DNA of 64,000 nt, from positions 1 through 64,000 of the forward strand of contig JAUXPP010000167.1 in assembly GCA_030683705.1 (NCBI GenBank), read 5' to 3'. The notes beneath the pieces are model-generated. The model saw nothing but the letters and a program-made list of their open reading frames with translations, was not told the origin of the DNA and did not search any database. Of this stretch, positions 33,777-43,843 are shown piece by piece. Source of the stretch: Polaromonas sp. GTDB taxonomy: Bacteria > Pseudomonadota > Gammaproteobacteria > Burkholderiales > Burkholderiaceae_C. A program made the translations under genes and the position numbers. How positions within the stretch are numbered: position 1 is the first letter of the stretch; each line of letters begins with the position of its first letter.

Positions 33777-34936
33777 GGCGCGCACATCTCGCGGTAAACA
33801 GCGAGGGTCTGCTGCGCCACCCTGGCTTCGGAAAATTCGGACTCAACCATCTGCCGTCCGGTTTCACCCATCCGCAGCCGCAGCGCCGGATCGTCCACCA
33901 GTTGCTCGATGGCCTCTGCCAGGCTCGCCGCGTCACGCAGGGGCACGAGCAGCCCGTTTTCACCGTGGCGAACGATCTCGCGGCAGCCGGGCGCATCGGT
34001 GGCCACCAGCGGCCGCGCACAGGCGGCTGCCTCCAGCAGCACCTTGGGCAGCCCCTCGCGGTAGGACGGCAGGCAGACAATGTGGGCCTGGGCCAGCGCC
34101 TCGGGCATGTTGTCGCAGCGGCCCCAGCACTCGACCACACCGCTGTCGTGCCAAGCCCTGAGCTGGTCATCTGGTATGGACGCGGGGTTGTCGGCATCGC
34201 CATCCCCCACCAGGACAAACCGCGCCGCAACGCCGCGTGCGCGCAGCATGCCGGCGGCAGCGACAAACTCGCCAACACCCTTGTCCCAGAGCATGCGGGA
34301 CGCCAGCATCACCAGCGGGATGCCGACGGGTTCGCGGGTGGGCCGGAAGCGCCCGATATCGACCCCGGACCCGCGGATCAGCCTGACCCGCGAAGCCGTC
34401 ACAAGTCCGCCCGACACCAGCATCGCCATGTCGTCCGGGTTTTGCAGGATCAGGACATTTCGGCCGGCGTTGAGCAATACCCGGAACACCCGCGACACGG
34501 CTGCGCGCAGCACCGTCGCGAGGCGGCTGCCTGAGGTAAAAAGAAAACCCATCCCGGCCAGCGCGTTCACCACGGCAGGCCGCCGCACGAGCAAGGCCGC
34601 CAACGAACCGTACAACACAGGCTTGAGCGCCACATGGTGAACGATGTCCGGACGTTCGCGCCGGTACAGCTGCACAATCTCGACGATGGCCGCGATCTCG
34701 CGCAAGGGATTGCGGCTGCGGCGGCGCAAGCCGATCGGTACGACCCTGAAGCCCTCGGCGCTGATCTCGGCGCCGCGCTGCGCGACACGGGTAGCCACCA
34801 CGATGTCATAGCCGGCCGCCTGCGCGGCGCGGGCCGGCGGCAGGCGGTGCGAACAAAAATACCAGTCTTCGGTGACGAGAAACAGGAGCTTTTTACGCGC
34901 CCCCCCCGCCGGAAAATTGCTGCCGGTGCCGGTCAT
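33773..34936 (-). CDS. Glycosyltransferase family 4
   Basis: A 387-aa GT-B glycosyltransferase. The N-terminal domain begins KKLLFLVTEDWYFCSHRLPPARAA and has NALAGMGFLFTSGS; the C-terminal donor domain has LVMLASRMLWDKGVGEFVAAAGML, VECWGRCDNMPEALAQAHIVCLPSYREGLPKVLLEAAACARPLV and the E-x7-E-like pair. The phrase TEDWYFCSHRL is common in WbpH/WbcV-like O-antigen transferases. It overlaps the TviB gene by 1 nt upstream and the epimerase gene by 4 nt downstream. Probably transfers an N-acetylhexosamine or uronic acid residue; acceptor unknown. Confidence 0.9.
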
Positions 34937-36213
34937 CAGAGGCGCAGGTCGGCCTCATCGGCCGCGAGCACATACTTGAGGTCGTACAGGACATGGACCG
35001 GCTTGCCCAGCGCCCGGATGCCCTCGGCACCGAGGGCGCGGAATTCGTTGTGGGCCACCGCGAGGATGACGCCATCGTAGGTGCCGGCTTCCGGTGAACG
35101 GATCGGCGTGATGCCGTATTCGTGAACCGACTCTTCGGCCGAAACCCAGGGATCGTAGACATCGACCTTGCAGTTGTATTCCCGGAGTTCCGCAACAATG
35201 TCCACTATGCGGGTGTTCCTGAGATCCGGACAGTTTTCCTTGAACGCAAGACCCATGACAAGCACCCTGGCGCCGTCGACATGGATGCGCTTTCTGGTCA
35301 TGGCCTTCACCAGCTGGGCCACCGCATAACCGCCCATGCTGTCGTTGAGGCGGCGGCCCGCCAGGATGATCTCGGGATGGTAGCCCAGGGCCTGCGCCTT
35401 GTGCGTGAGGTAGTAAGGATCGACGCCGATGCAATGCCCACCCACCAGACCGGGCCGGAACGGCAGGAAATTCCACTTGGTGCCGGCCGCCTTGAGCACG
35501 GCCTCGGTATCGATGCCCATCTTGTTGAAGATGATCGCCAGCTCATTGATCAGCGCGATGTTGAGGTCGCGCTGCGTGTTTTCGATGACCTTGGCCGCTT
35601 CGGCGACCTTGATGCTGGAGGCCTTGTGGGTGCCGGCAACAATGATCTCGCTGTACAACGCATCCACGATATCGGCAGTCTCGGGGGTGGAGCCCGAAGT
35701 GACCTTTCTGATGGTGGTGACCCGGTGTTCCTTGTCACCCGGGTTGATGCGCTCGGGGCTGTAGCCGGCGTAGAAATCGCGGTTGAACTTCAGGCCCGAA
35801 AATTTCTCCAGCACCGGCACACAATCTTCCTCGGTGGCACCGGGATATACAGTGGACTCGTAAATGACAATATCGCCGGCCTTGAGCACCTTGCCGATCG
35901 TTTCACTGGCCTTGATCAGCGGCGTCAGGTCGGGCCGCTTGTGTTCGTCAATCGGTGTCGGGACGGTCACGATGAAAACGTTGCACTTGCGCAGGTCTTC
36001 AGGGTTGGTCGAGAAAGTCAAAAACTTCGCGGCGCGCAACTCTTCGGGCTCGGTCTCCAGGGTGTGGTCGTTGCCGGACTGGAGTTCGGCGATACGTTTG
36101 ACGTTGATGTCGAAGCCGACGACCGCCCGCTTTTTGCCGAACTCCACGGCCAGGGGCAATCCCACGTAGCCCAGGCCCACGATGGCGAGTTCAAGTTTGG
36201 AAAGATCATTCAT
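34936..36213 (-). CDS. tviB: UDP-N-acetylglucosamine 6-dehydrogenase (TviB/WbpO type)
   Basis: A 425-aa UDP-sugar dehydrogenase. The NAD domain is [19 protein letters not shown] (about 8-26). [16 protein letters not shown] and [11 protein letters not shown] match TviB/WbpO rather than UDP-glucose dehydrogenase. The catalytic Cys lies in [17 protein letters not shown] (about 265-281), and the C-terminal domain has [20 protein letters not shown]. It oxidises UDP-HexNAc to UDP-HexNAcA in two NAD-dependent steps. Directly downstream of tviC (12-nt gap), giving UDP-GalNAcA. All key residues are present. Confidence 0.93.
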   Translation of the reverse strand: MNDLSKLELAIVGLGYVGLPLAVEFGKKRAVVGFDINVKRIAELQSGNDHTLETEPEELRAAKFLTFSTNPEDLRKCNVFIVTVPTPIDEHKRPDLTPLIKASETIGKVLKAGDIVIYESTVYPGATEEDCVPVLEKFSGLKFNRDFYAGYSPERINPGDKEHRVTTIRKVTSGSTPETADIVDALYSEIIVAGTHKASSIKVAEAAKVIENTQRDLNIALINELAIIFNKMGIDTEAVLKAAGTKWNFLPFRPGLVGGHCIGVDPYYLTHKAQALGYHPEIILAGRRLNDSMGGYAVAQLVKAMTRKRIHVDGARVLVMGLAFKENCPDLRNTRIVDIVAELREYNCKVDVYDPWVSAEESVHEYGITPIRSPEAGTYDGVILAVAHNEFRALGAEGIRALGKPVHVLYDLKYVLAADEADLRL

Positions 36214-36225
36214 AAATTGGCGGGA

Positions 36226-37266
36226 TCAATGGGTTAAGGGCTTCAGATCGCGGACATACCAGTCCATGGCTTCTTTCATGCCGTCCGCGATGGTGTGCGT
36301 GGGTGCATAGCCCAGGCGCGAACGGGCTTTGTCGATGCTGGCCAGGGAATGCTGAACGTCGCCCGCCCTGAAGTCGCGGTATTGCGGCGCCTGCACCGCC
36401 AATCCGGGCAAGCGGGCCCGCAGTTCACCGGCGATCAAGGTGTGGAGGTCGTTGAGCGTCGTGCGTCCACCGACCGCAACGTTGTAAACCTGGTTCAACG
36501 CGTCCTCATTTTGCGTGGTCGCCGCCAGCAGGTTGGCCTGCACGGCATTGGCGACATAGCAGAAGTCGCGGCTTGTGGCACCGTCTCCGTTGATGAATAC
36601 CGGCTCCCCCTTGTGCATGGCGGCGATCCACTTGGGGATCACGGCTGCGTAGGCGCCGTCAGGGTTCTGGTGGGGGCCGAAAATATTGAAGTAACGCAAG
36701 CCGATGGTGGGAAGGCCATAACACCGGGAAAAGACTTCTGCATACAGCTCATTGACCAGCTTGGTCACCGCATACGGCGAAAGGGGTTTCCCGATCCGCT
36801 CCTCGATCTTTGGCAACGCCGGGTGATCGCCATAAGTGGAGCTTGACGCGGCATACACAAAGCGCTGAATGCCGGCGTCACGCGCGGCCACAAGCATGTT
36901 GAGGAAGCCATCGATGTTTGCGCGGTTGGTCCTGATGGGATTTTCCAGCGAGCGGGGAACCGAGCCCAGCGCCGCCTGGTGCAGGACAAGATGGACCCCC
37001 TTGACCGCCTCATGGCAATCCTCCAGCAAGGAAATATCGCCCTCGATGAAACGGAAATTTGCCCAGCGGGCAGGGCCCACAGAGGCTTCAATCTGGCGGA
37101 GATTTTCACGCCGGCCCGTTGCAAAATTATCAAGACCCACAACCTGCTGGTCCAGCATCAGCAGTTCTTCAAGAAGATTGCATCCAACAAAACCGGCGAC
37201 ACCGGTCACCAGCCAGGTGCGCGGGTTCTGCCGGAGCCGGGTTCTAAGGTTGTCGTAATCGGTCAT
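36226..37266 (-). CDS. tviC: UDP-N-acetylglucosamine (uronate) C4-epimerase TviC/WbpP type
   Basis: A 346-aa extended SDR. It starts [20 protein letters not shown] followed by [16 protein letters not shown] (cofactor loop). [16 protein letters not shown] and the [19 protein letters not shown] segment carry the catalytic Ser, and [15 protein letters not shown] the Tyr/Lys. It interconverts UDP-GlcNAc(A) and UDP-GalNAc(A). A GTG at 37284, overlapping the asnB stop, is an alternative start adding six residues; the ATG at 37266 fits the family better. With TviB it makes UDP-GalNAcA for the glycan. Confidence 0.92.
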   Translation of the reverse strand: MTDYDNLRTRLRQNPRTWLVTGVAGFVGCNLLEELLMLDQQVVGLDNFATGRRENLRQIEASVGPARWANFRFIEGDISLLEDCHEAVKGVHLVLHQAALGSVPRSLENPIRTNRANIDGFLNMLVAARDAGIQRFVYAASSSTYGDHPALPKIEERIGKPLSPYAVTKLVNELYAEVFSRCYGLPTIGLRYFNIFGPHQNPDGAYAAVIPKWIAAMHKGEPVFINGDGATSRDFCYVANAVQANLLAATTQNEDALNQVYNVAVGGRTTLNDLHTLIAGELRARLPGLAVQAPQYRDFRAGDVQHSLASIDKARSRLGYAPTHTIADGMKEAMDWYVRDLKPLTH

Positions 37267-37280
37267 TTCAGATTCAGTTT

Positions 37281-39239
37281 TCACGCAATGCCGGCTTGCG
37301 ACTCCAGCCAGGCCTGAAACATCAGGACGTTCCAGAGCTGGTATTGCCAGTTACGGCGACCCGACAGGTGCTCTTGCCACTTCTCGCGGATTTCCGCCGG
37401 GTTCAAGTATCCTTCTTTTTCAAGGCGCGTTTGATCCAGCAAGGCCTCCGCCCAGGCCCTCAACGGACCGCGCAACCAGGCGTCAATGGGCACACTGAAG
37501 CCCACCTTCGGCCGCTCGATCAGGGCGCGCGGCACATGCCGGTACAACACCTGCCGCAAAATCCACTTGCTCTGATCGTCATGCAGTTTCATGGACAGAG
37601 GCAGGCGCCAGGCCATCTCGACCACCCGGTGGTCCAGAAAAGGAACCCGAGTCTCCAACGACACCCCCATGGCAGCCCTGTCCACCTTGGTGAGAATGTC
37701 GTCCGGCAGATAAGTGAGCAGGTCCAGGGCCATCATCCGCTCGACCTGGCCCAGGCCTGCGAGGGCGGGAAGGTTCCCACGAAGCTGCGTGGGAGGCTCA
37801 TGCCCTCCAACAACGATGGACGCAGGGTTCTGCCACTGCGATACCAGCCCCCGATAAAGATCGTCAACGGACTCGCTGGCCAGCACGCCGGCGCCTTTGT
37901 GAATCTTGTCCCCCGGCTGGGCAAAGCGCGCAGCGCCGGGCAGAAAAGGCGCGATGGCCCCTGCTATCCTGTTCCAGGTCTGGGGCGCCACGCTGGTCAG
38001 GGACGCCGCCAGCAGCCTGCGGGCGGGCGCAGGAATGGACGACAAACGCCGCCAGAGCTTCTGGGTCAACTGGTAACGGTTGTAGCCGCAAAACAACTCA
38101 TCGCCCGCATCTCCGGACAGCGACACCGTGACATGCTCGCGCGCAAGTTGCGCCACAAGAAAAGTAGGTATTTGCGACGAGTCTGCGAAAGGTTCATCGT
38201 AAAGCGCGGGCAAACGCGGAATCACATCGAGCGCGCTTTCGGCAGTCACATAGAGCTCGGTGTGATCGGTCCCCAGGTGCTTCGCGACAGCCAGAGCGTG
38301 CTCGGCTTCGTTGTAGCCCGGCTCGTGAAAACCGATGGTGAAGGTTTTCACCGGCCGCGCCGACTGCGCCTGCATCAGCGCAACCACCGTTGAGGAATCA
38401 ACGCCGCCGGACAGGAAGGCGCCGAGAGGAACATCGGCGACCATTTGCCGCCCTACGGCGTCCTTGAGCAGGGTTTCGAGCTCGTCCACAGCTTGCCCGG
38501 GCGTGCCGGCGAACGGGTTGGCCACTCCCTGTTCGACGATTTTGGCGGCAGACCAATAAGGCGTGATGACCGGTTCTCGCTGCTGCCGCGAAACCGTCAA
38601 CAGGCTGCCGGGCGGCAACTTGGCAATGCCTTCGTAGATGGAATAAGGCGCGGGGATGTAGGCATGCCGCAGGAAGAGACTCAGCGCGCCACGGTCGATG
38701 GTGGCTTTGAACGCGGGATGCGCCCGGACTGCCTTCAACTCGGATCCAAACAGGAAGGTGCCGTTCTGCCACCCGTAATAAAGCGGCTTCTCCCCAAGCC
38801 GGTCGCGGCCCAGCGTCAAGGCGCCCGTCTGCTTGTCCCAGAGTGCAAAGGCGAACATGCCAATGGCCATTTCAACCGTTGCCTGAATGCCAAAGCAGTC
38901 GAACCCGGCCAGCAGGGTCTCGGTGTCTGAATGGCCCCGCCATGCGGGGATGCCCCCGCCCGACGCCTCGATACGCCGGCGGATATCCTGATGGTTGTAG
39001 ATCTCGCCATTGAACACAATGACGAAGCGCCCGGCGGGGGAAACCATCGGCTGGCTTCCGGCCTCTGACAGGTCGACAATCGAAAGCCGCCGATGCGCAA
39101 ATCCTATGCCGGCATCGGCGTCGTACCAGCAACCCGAGGCATCCGGGCCCCGATGAGCGATGGCCATCGCCATGTTTTGCAACAGGGCGTCGGCCGACTC
39201 ATGCTGATTCTCGGAAAGAAAGCCTGCCAATCCACACAT
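37281..39239 (-). CDS. asnB: Asparagine synthase-type amidotransferase (glutamine-hydrolysing)
   Basis: A 652-aa class-II glutamine amidotransferase/synthetase. The N-terminal nucleophile Cys2 ([12 protein letters not shown]), [11 protein letters not shown], and [12 protein letters not shown] form the Ntn glutaminase domain (about 1-190). The synthetase domain has the PP-loop [20 protein letters not shown] (about 255-275). In glycan clusters such proteins (WbpS-like) amidate uronic acid carboxyls, here plausibly GalNAcA to the amide, rather than aspartate. The neighbouring tviB/tviC genes support this. Length is typical of the cluster-encoded AsnB family. It has a 119-nt gap upstream and overlaps the alternative tviC start. 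Confidence 0.92.
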   Translation of the reverse strand: MCGLAGFLSENQHESADALLQNMAMAIAHRGPDASGCWYDADAGIGFAHRRLSIVDLSEAGSQPMVSPAGRFVIVFNGEIYNHQDIRRRIEASGGGIPAWRGHSDTETLLAGFDCFGIQATVEMAIGMFAFALWDKQTGALTLGRDRLGEKPLYYGWQNGTFLFGSELKAVRAHPAFKATIDRGALSLFLRHAYIPAPYSIYEGIAKLPPGSLLTVSRQQREPVITPYWSAAKIVEQGVANPFAGTPGQAVDELETLLKDAVGRQMVADVPLGAFLSGGVDSSTVVALMQAQSARPVKTFTIGFHEPGYNEAEHALAVAKHLGTDHTELYVTAESALDVIPRLPALYDEPFADSSQIPTFLVAQLAREHVTVSLSGDAGDELFCGYNRYQLTQKLWRRLSSIPAPARRLLAASLTSVAPQTWNRIAGAIAPFLPGAARFAQPGDKIHKGAGVLASESVDDLYRGLVSQWQNPASIVVGGHEPPTQLRGNLPALAGLGQVERMMALDLLTYLPDDILTKVDRAAMGVSLETRVPFLDHRVVEMAWRLPLSMKLHDDQSKWILRQVLYRHVPRALIERPKVGFSVPIDAWLRGPLRAWAEALLDQTRLEKEGYLNPAEIREKWQEHLSGRRNWQYQLWNVLMFQAWLESQAGIA

Positions 39240-39358
39240 TGAATATTCACTCGCAAATGACTGACATGACGTTCCAGGCGGTTTGGCCGGACTGCAAAAC
39301 CAGGGCCGGACTGAATTGAACTTGCAAGCGCCTTCAAATCAATCGAAGTGCACCCGGC

Positions 39359-40882
39359 TCAATTGGCGGCGTCTCCCTTGTCGATCCAGGGCGGCCTGAT
39401 TTTAGCGAGCTGCAGGATGCCGGCCATGCCAATGCTCACAAATATCATCGCAAACGGAAAACGCATCCGGTACAAGGTTCCTACATTGGCAACGGTCAGC
39501 CCCAGCAACAACATGAGGCCAAAAGCAAAAGCCACAGGCACCACCAGCGCCACGTTCCACCGGCAGTAGCTGACCAGCCAATACAGCAAACCTATATAGG
39601 CGATGTAGCAGTAAAACATTTCGACCGCCGAAATATAGATCTCCACCGAACTTGAATTTCGTTTTTCTACGGCAAACCAGCTTGAGGGGAAAGGCGCAAA
39701 GAATGCAATCTGCAGGGCCCTGGGAACATACCGGATCAGGTCTTCGTTCTTGCAGAAATCGATTCCCTTGTCGATATTGCTTGCCGCGGTCGTGCCTCCC
39801 GAACTCGTAAAACCGGCCCGGGCCACCGCGATTTTCAGGAACGCGCGGTTCACCATATTCTCCAGAAATGCCCCATCCTTGAGCACCACCACGGGCCGGC
39901 ACTCTTCAATGGCCTTGATCACCGCTGCCTCATTGGCCGCCGCATCGGCACTCTTCAGGAGACGCACGGTATCAGCGCTACGTACAGTGGCATTGGATTG
40001 CCAGACAAAGCTGGGAAGAGCTATCTTTACGGGAGCACTGTCGGATGGAAACACCCGCATTTGCACATCAACGTAGCTGATGCTCAAGAGAAAAACAGTG
40101 AATCCGAGTCCGACCAGAATGAAGACCGATTGCAGGTGGGATTTCAAAAGCCGGCCATACATGGCCGCCTGCGGTGCCACGCGGGAACGAAACAGCAACC
40201 ACACCGCCTTGCCCACGTACCAGCACAACAGGACGGCAACAAGCCCCAAAAACGGGTACATGAAATAGGGCCGGAATACTGAAACAACAACCAACGCGAC
40301 GGCGCTTGCGGCAAACAGCAAAAGAACACGTTTGAGGTTGCGGCCTTCATGGAGCAGACTCACCCAGCTCCACAGAACGACCAGCACGCCGGCGGTGCAA
40401 AAAACGTCCTTGTGTATCTGCCCATACTGCAAAAGCGCCGAGGGGAAAAAAACGTAGGGAAGCAACGCGATCAGGGCCTCGTTATCCTCCAGTTCCAGCA
40501 TCTTCAGCAAGGAAAAGAGTGCCGCGCCACCCGTGGCAAACATTGCCGCACTCAGCGGCAGAATGGTCCAGGGTTTGGCTCCAAAAATGACGTAGAAAAA
40601 TGAAGCAACGCCGGTAATTGCGTTGTCGCCATCCGGCCTCAGGCGAAACTCACCCCACCCACCTTGCACTATCCTCTGGGCCTGGGCAATCGCCTGCTCA
40701 TGAAAACCCACCCAGTCCCGCCCCGCAAGAAGGCCGTCACCGGCATGAAGCTGGGGGAAAACATAGGGAAGAATCACCAGCTGGATGGCCAATCCAGACA
40801 GCATGGCATAGACAAAAATGCCGAGCCAGACCTTCAGCGTCATGGGCTGTGTAGACATGGGCGTGACTGGCAGGCTTGACAC
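39359..40882 (-). CDS. Polytopic membrane protein of unknown function (paralogue 1; candidate polymerase)
   Basis: A 507-aa inner-membrane protein with about 10-11 hydrophobic segments and one large hydrophilic loop (about 270-400). I do not recognise the family. It is clearly paralogous to the protein at 54282-55661: both share an LPYVFPQLHAGDGLLAGRD-type element after TM1, a GW-x-x-x-ELRP-like stretch (GWGEFRLRPDGDNAITGVA), FFPSALLQYGQIHKD after a TM, YVPRALQIAFFAPFPSSW, and NVGTLYRMRFPF before the last TM. The topology, with a large extracytoplasmic loop late in the chain, suits a Wzy-type polymerase or O-antigen ligase. The GTG at 40882 lies 2 nt after the upstream stop; an ATG at 40858 is an alternative start. 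Function is inference. Confidence 0.8.
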   Translation of the reverse strand: MSSLPVTPMSTQPMTLKVWLGIFVYAMLSGLAIQLVILPYVFPQLHAGDGLLAGRDWVGFHEQAIAQAQRIVQGGWGEFRLRPDGDNAITGVASFFYVIFGAKPWTILPLSAAMFATGGAALFSLLKMLELEDNEALIALLPYVFFPSALLQYGQIHKDVFCTAGVLVVLWSWVSLLHEGRNLKRVLLLFAASAVALVVVSVFRPYFMYPFLGLVAVLLCWYVGKAVWLLFRSRVAPQAAMYGRLLKSHLQSVFILVGLGFTVFLLSISYVDVQMRVFPSDSAPVKIALPSFVWQSNATVRSADTVRLLKSADAAANEAAVIKAIEECRPVVVLKDGAFLENMVNRAFLKIAVARAGFTSSGGTTAASNIDKGIDFCKNEDLIRYVPRALQIAFFAPFPSSWFAVEKRNSSSVEIYISAVEMFYCYIAYIGLLYWLVSYCRWNVALVVPVAFAFGLMLLLGLTVANVGTLYRMRFPFAMIFVSIGMAGILQLAKIRPPWIDKGDAAN

Positions 40883-40884
40883 CG

Positions 40885-41805
40885 CTAACGCTTGGCGTAA
40901 TCCGCCTTGAAGACTTCGGCGTACTCTTCAAGACAAACATGCCAGTCGCGCATCAGGTTGAGCCCGCGCTGGTTGAGCTTGAGATTGACCAGCTTCTCGC
41001 TGGCCGGACGCGGCGCGAAATACTGCTCCTTGAAGTAGTCCGAAGGCACCACGGTCACCTTGATCTTGTCGGACAACCCCATGAGCCGCACGAACTCCTG
41101 CGCAACCACGAACCGGCTCGCGGCGCCATTGCACACCTGGTTGTACAGGCCATATTGGCCGCTCTCGACAATGCCGCACAGCCCATTGGCGAAATCGACG
41201 GTATAGGTCGGCGTGCCGAGTTTGTCATCAACAACAAAAAGCTCCTGCGAGCCTGCGCAAATCTGTTTGTAGATCTTGTTGATGAACTTCTTGTCCTTGC
41301 CCGGCCCCCCGCCCATCATCCACCCGGCCCGCAAGACGTAGTGCTTCCTGACACTGTTGCGGACATACTGCTCCCCGTAGTACTTGGACTGCGCATAGAC
41401 CGACAAGGGGTTGGGCGCATGAAAGTCGTTATACAGATCGCGTTCGCCACCAAAAATGCCGGCCGTGCTGATGTAAACGTAAGGCACATCGAGCTCATTG
41501 GCCACCAGCCCCAGGTTTTCAGCGCCCAGGGCATTGGTGAGCCACGAGTTCTCCTGCTCCTTTTCGCAAAACTCGAGGTCGGTCAATGCCGCCAGATTGA
41601 TGATCAGGTCAGGCCCGAAATCAATAATGCTCTTGCGTATGGCACCGAGGTCCCGCACATCGCCGTACTCGAGCCAGCTCTCAATACAGTTGATATCGGT
41701 CGCCTTGATGGTTGCGCCGACGCGCTTGAGGCGCGCATACATTGCGTCGCCCAGCATGCCGCCGCAGCCGGCCACGTAAACACGGGTTCCATTCTCAATT
41801 TTCAC
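40885..41805 (-). CDS. dTDP-4-dehydrorhamnose reductase-like (RmlD-like) sugar reductase
   Basis: A 306-aa SDR-type reductase with VYVAGCGGMLGDAMYARLK (cofactor loop, about 9-27), PDLIINLAALTDLEFCE, VPYVYISTAGIFGGE (catalytic Thr/Ser) and YAQSKYYGEQYV (Tyr/Lys). These positions match RmlD, which reduces a 4-keto-6-deoxy sugar nucleotide. No rmlA/B/C set is present, but CDP-4-keto-6-deoxy sugars are made by the rfbF/rfbG module, so this could act there. The GTG at 41805 follows AGGTGAGG and is preferred over a GTG at 41814. Exact substrate unknown. Confidence 0.85.
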   Translation of the reverse strand: MKIENGTRVYVAGCGGMLGDAMYARLKRVGATIKATDINCIESWLEYGDVRDLGAIRKSIIDFGPDLIINLAALTDLEFCEKEQENSWLTNALGAENLGLVANELDVPYVYISTAGIFGGERDLYNDFHAPNPLSVYAQSKYYGEQYVRNSVRKHYVLRAGWMMGGGPGKDKKFINKIYKQICAGSQELFVVDDKLGTPTYTVDFANGLCGIVESGQYGLYNQVCNGAASRFVVAQEFVRLMGLSDKIKVTVVPSDYFKEQYFAPRPASEKLVNLKLNQRGLNLMRDWHVCLEEYAEVFKADYAKR

Positions 41806-41849
41806 TCGCCTCACCTTTTTTTCGTAATGTTAGCTTGCACAAGCTCGCG

Positions 41850-42935
41850 CTATTTGCCAAAGAGGGCCAGATAAGTCGGCACCTGTGACCGCACTGAATA
41901 ACGTTCGTCAATGTATTCCCGCGCAGCCCGGCCCATGGCTTCCAGCTGGCCGGGATTATCGAGCAATGATGACAGTGCATTGACCCAAGATGCCTTGTCA
42001 TTGTCCACGACAAAGCCAGTCTTGCCGTGCAATACGACCTCATGCCCTGAACCCGTTGACGACACCACGGGCGCCGCAGCGACGCCGGAGTACTGGATCG
42101 CCTTGAATCCAACCTTGCCCTGCTCCCACTCGCCCTGCGGTACCGGCATGATGCCAATGTCCATGCCTGCCAAATCCTCGATTTCGGACGCCAGCGTCCA
42201 CTTGACGAAGCGGTAGTTTTTCAGCTCGGGGAACTGGGGGTCGACATCGCAAATGACCCTGAACTCGAAATCGTAGCGCGTCTGGAGTTCAGCAAGCGCT
42301 TCCCGAACCAGCTCAAGGTAGACCATGGTGGACTGCGTTCCCGTCCAGCCGATGACAGGGCGACGCATGGTGAGTGGGGGTTTTGCGATGGGTTTGTGAT
42401 AGTCCAGATCTATCGTCGTCGGCAACAGCACCGCGTTGGCGTTGTATTGCTTCACCCAGTTGACAAGATAGTTGTTGCACACAGCCACCTTCGTGCTGTG
42501 CCGCGTGATGAAACGGATTTTCGAGGACCACTTTGCGAAGGCCACGATACGATTCACTTTGGACGTCTTGCTGATAAAGATCGCGTCATCAAAATCGAAG
42601 ATCACCCTGCGGCCCAGAGCAAAAAGAATGGCTTCAACAAACGGCGGCCCCAGCGGCGTGGCTTCGCGGTGCACAAAAATATAGTCGTAAGCGAATACCC
42701 GGGGCAGGATCAACAGCCGCTGCAAAAAGCCCGAAACAACGCCCACCACCTTTTTGAACATGTGGCCCGGCTTGTACAAAATGCGCATGGTGTCCATATC
42801 CAGGAAGGGCCGCACATCAATATCAACCCCCTTTTCTCTCAGGACATCCAGATATTGCTCAAAACGGAATCGTTGCCCCGGGCTGATCCCAAGGGGATAA
42901 GGGCAGAGGATGAGGACTTTCGGGTTCGGGTTCAT
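41850..42935 (-). CDS. Glycosyltransferase family 4 (group 1)
   Basis: A 361-aa GT-B glycosyltransferase starting MNPNPKVLILCPYPLGISPG. The C-terminal donor half includes RPVIGWTGTQSTMVYLELV, LAGMDIGIMPVPQGEWEQGKVGFKAIQYSGVAAAPVVSS and the Glu-rich GHEVVLHG. The GIMP...GFK-IQY-SGVAA pattern is the usual E-x7-E region variant seen in cluster-encoded GT4 enzymes. It is preceded by the FkbM gene, whose stop is at 42932 (4-nt ATGA overlap). Sugar and linkage unknown. Confidence 0.87.
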   Translation of the reverse strand: MNPNPKVLILCPYPLGISPGQRFRFEQYLDVLREKGVDIDVRPFLDMDTMRILYKPGHMFKKVVGVVSGFLQRLLILPRVFAYDYIFVHREATPLGPPFVEAILFALGRRVIFDFDDAIFISKTSKVNRIVAFAKWSSKIRFITRHSTKVAVCNNYLVNWVKQYNANAVLLPTTIDLDYHKPIAKPPLTMRRPVIGWTGTQSTMVYLELVREALAELQTRYDFEFRVICDVDPQFPELKNYRFVKWTLASEIEDLAGMDIGIMPVPQGEWEQGKVGFKAIQYSGVAAAPVVSSTGSGHEVVLHGKTGFVVDNDKASWVNALSSLLDNPGQLEAMGRAAREYIDERYSVRSQVPTYLALFGK

Positions 42936-43810
42936 GAATTCACGGCTGCAGAACGGTCATTCCTGATCGAAAACACGTTTTCACCCAGGTACACAAAATC
43001 GCGGTCCAGCCGGGAAATCGTCTTGAGGAAATTGGCAGACGTCTGCTGCCCCGGGAACAGCCAGTCGTGCATCTCAATGATCAGCACAGGAAACTCGTTG
43101 ACCCAGTCAGTATTGCCGGAGAAGAGTTCCGACTCAAAACCTTCAATGTCGATCTTGACGATGAACGGGGAATAGCCTTTCGAGCGCGGATGACGCGCCA
43201 GGATTTCGGGCACGGTGACCCCCTCGATACCGCCTTCACTACCTGGCGCTGCCACCGTGGTGGTGAATGCATTTTTCTCGACCTCCGGATCGGTCAAGGT
43301 CAGCCTGGAAGGCTGGCTCGCGATACCCGCCAGCAGGGCCTCAAATGCGTTGTCCTTCCCGAAGTTCTCGCGCAGCACCCTGAAGTTGTCCTCACTCGGC
43401 TCGACGGCCACGATTTTGGAAGCCGGCCAGATGTGACGGAAATAGACACCCGACAATCCTATGTTCGCGCCCAGATCCAGGATCAGCGGCGTACCTTCGG
43501 CGACATATTTTGCGTAGAGAGCCTCAAATTCCGGATACCGTTTGAGTGCCTTGAGGTTGTAATCTTCGTGAATGAATATCTGGTCGAACGTGAACCAGTC
43601 GGAAGTCGCCGAACGCAGAACGATGTCCGATTTGACGTCATTCAGGTTATTGGCAACCGTCAAGCGGTCCATGCCCTCGCGCGTCCCGTTCTTGCGGTAG
43701 CTGAATGTCTTGGGGAAGGCCCGCACTATTTTTGCGTTTATCGTGGACAGCAAAATGCCGTTCAGCAATTGAACAATTTTTCGGGGTGTCGGGATCCAGT
43801 TTTTTATCAT
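42932..43810 (-). CDS. FkbM-family methyltransferase
   Basis: A 292-aa SAM-dependent methyltransferase. The SAM motif PLILDLGANIGLSGVYFRHIWP (about 110-131) is followed by IVAVEPSEDNFRVLREN, FIVKIDIEGFESELFSG and VLIIEMHDWLFPG, the FkbM signature. Members O-methylate sugars or other hydroxyls. It is one of three methyltransferase types in the cluster. It shares 4 nt with the GT4 gene downstream. The target in the glycan is unknown. Confidence 0.9.
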   Translation of the reverse strand: MIKNWIPTPRKIVQLLNGILLSTINAKIVRAFPKTFSYRKNGTREGMDRLTVANNLNDVKSDIVLRSATSDWFTFDQIFIHEDYNLKALKRYPEFEALYAKYVAEGTPLILDLGANIGLSGVYFRHIWPASKIVAVEPSEDNFRVLRENFGKDNAFEALLAGIASQPSRLTLTDPEVEKNAFTTTVAAPGSEGGIEGVTVPEILARHPRSKGYSPFIVKIDIEGFESELFSGNTDWVNEFPVLIIEMHDWLFPGQQTSANFLKTISRLDRDFVYLGENVFSIRNDRSAAVNS

Positions 43811-43843
43811 CTATCGATACCAGTCGTCCAGCGGGTCGCCGGT

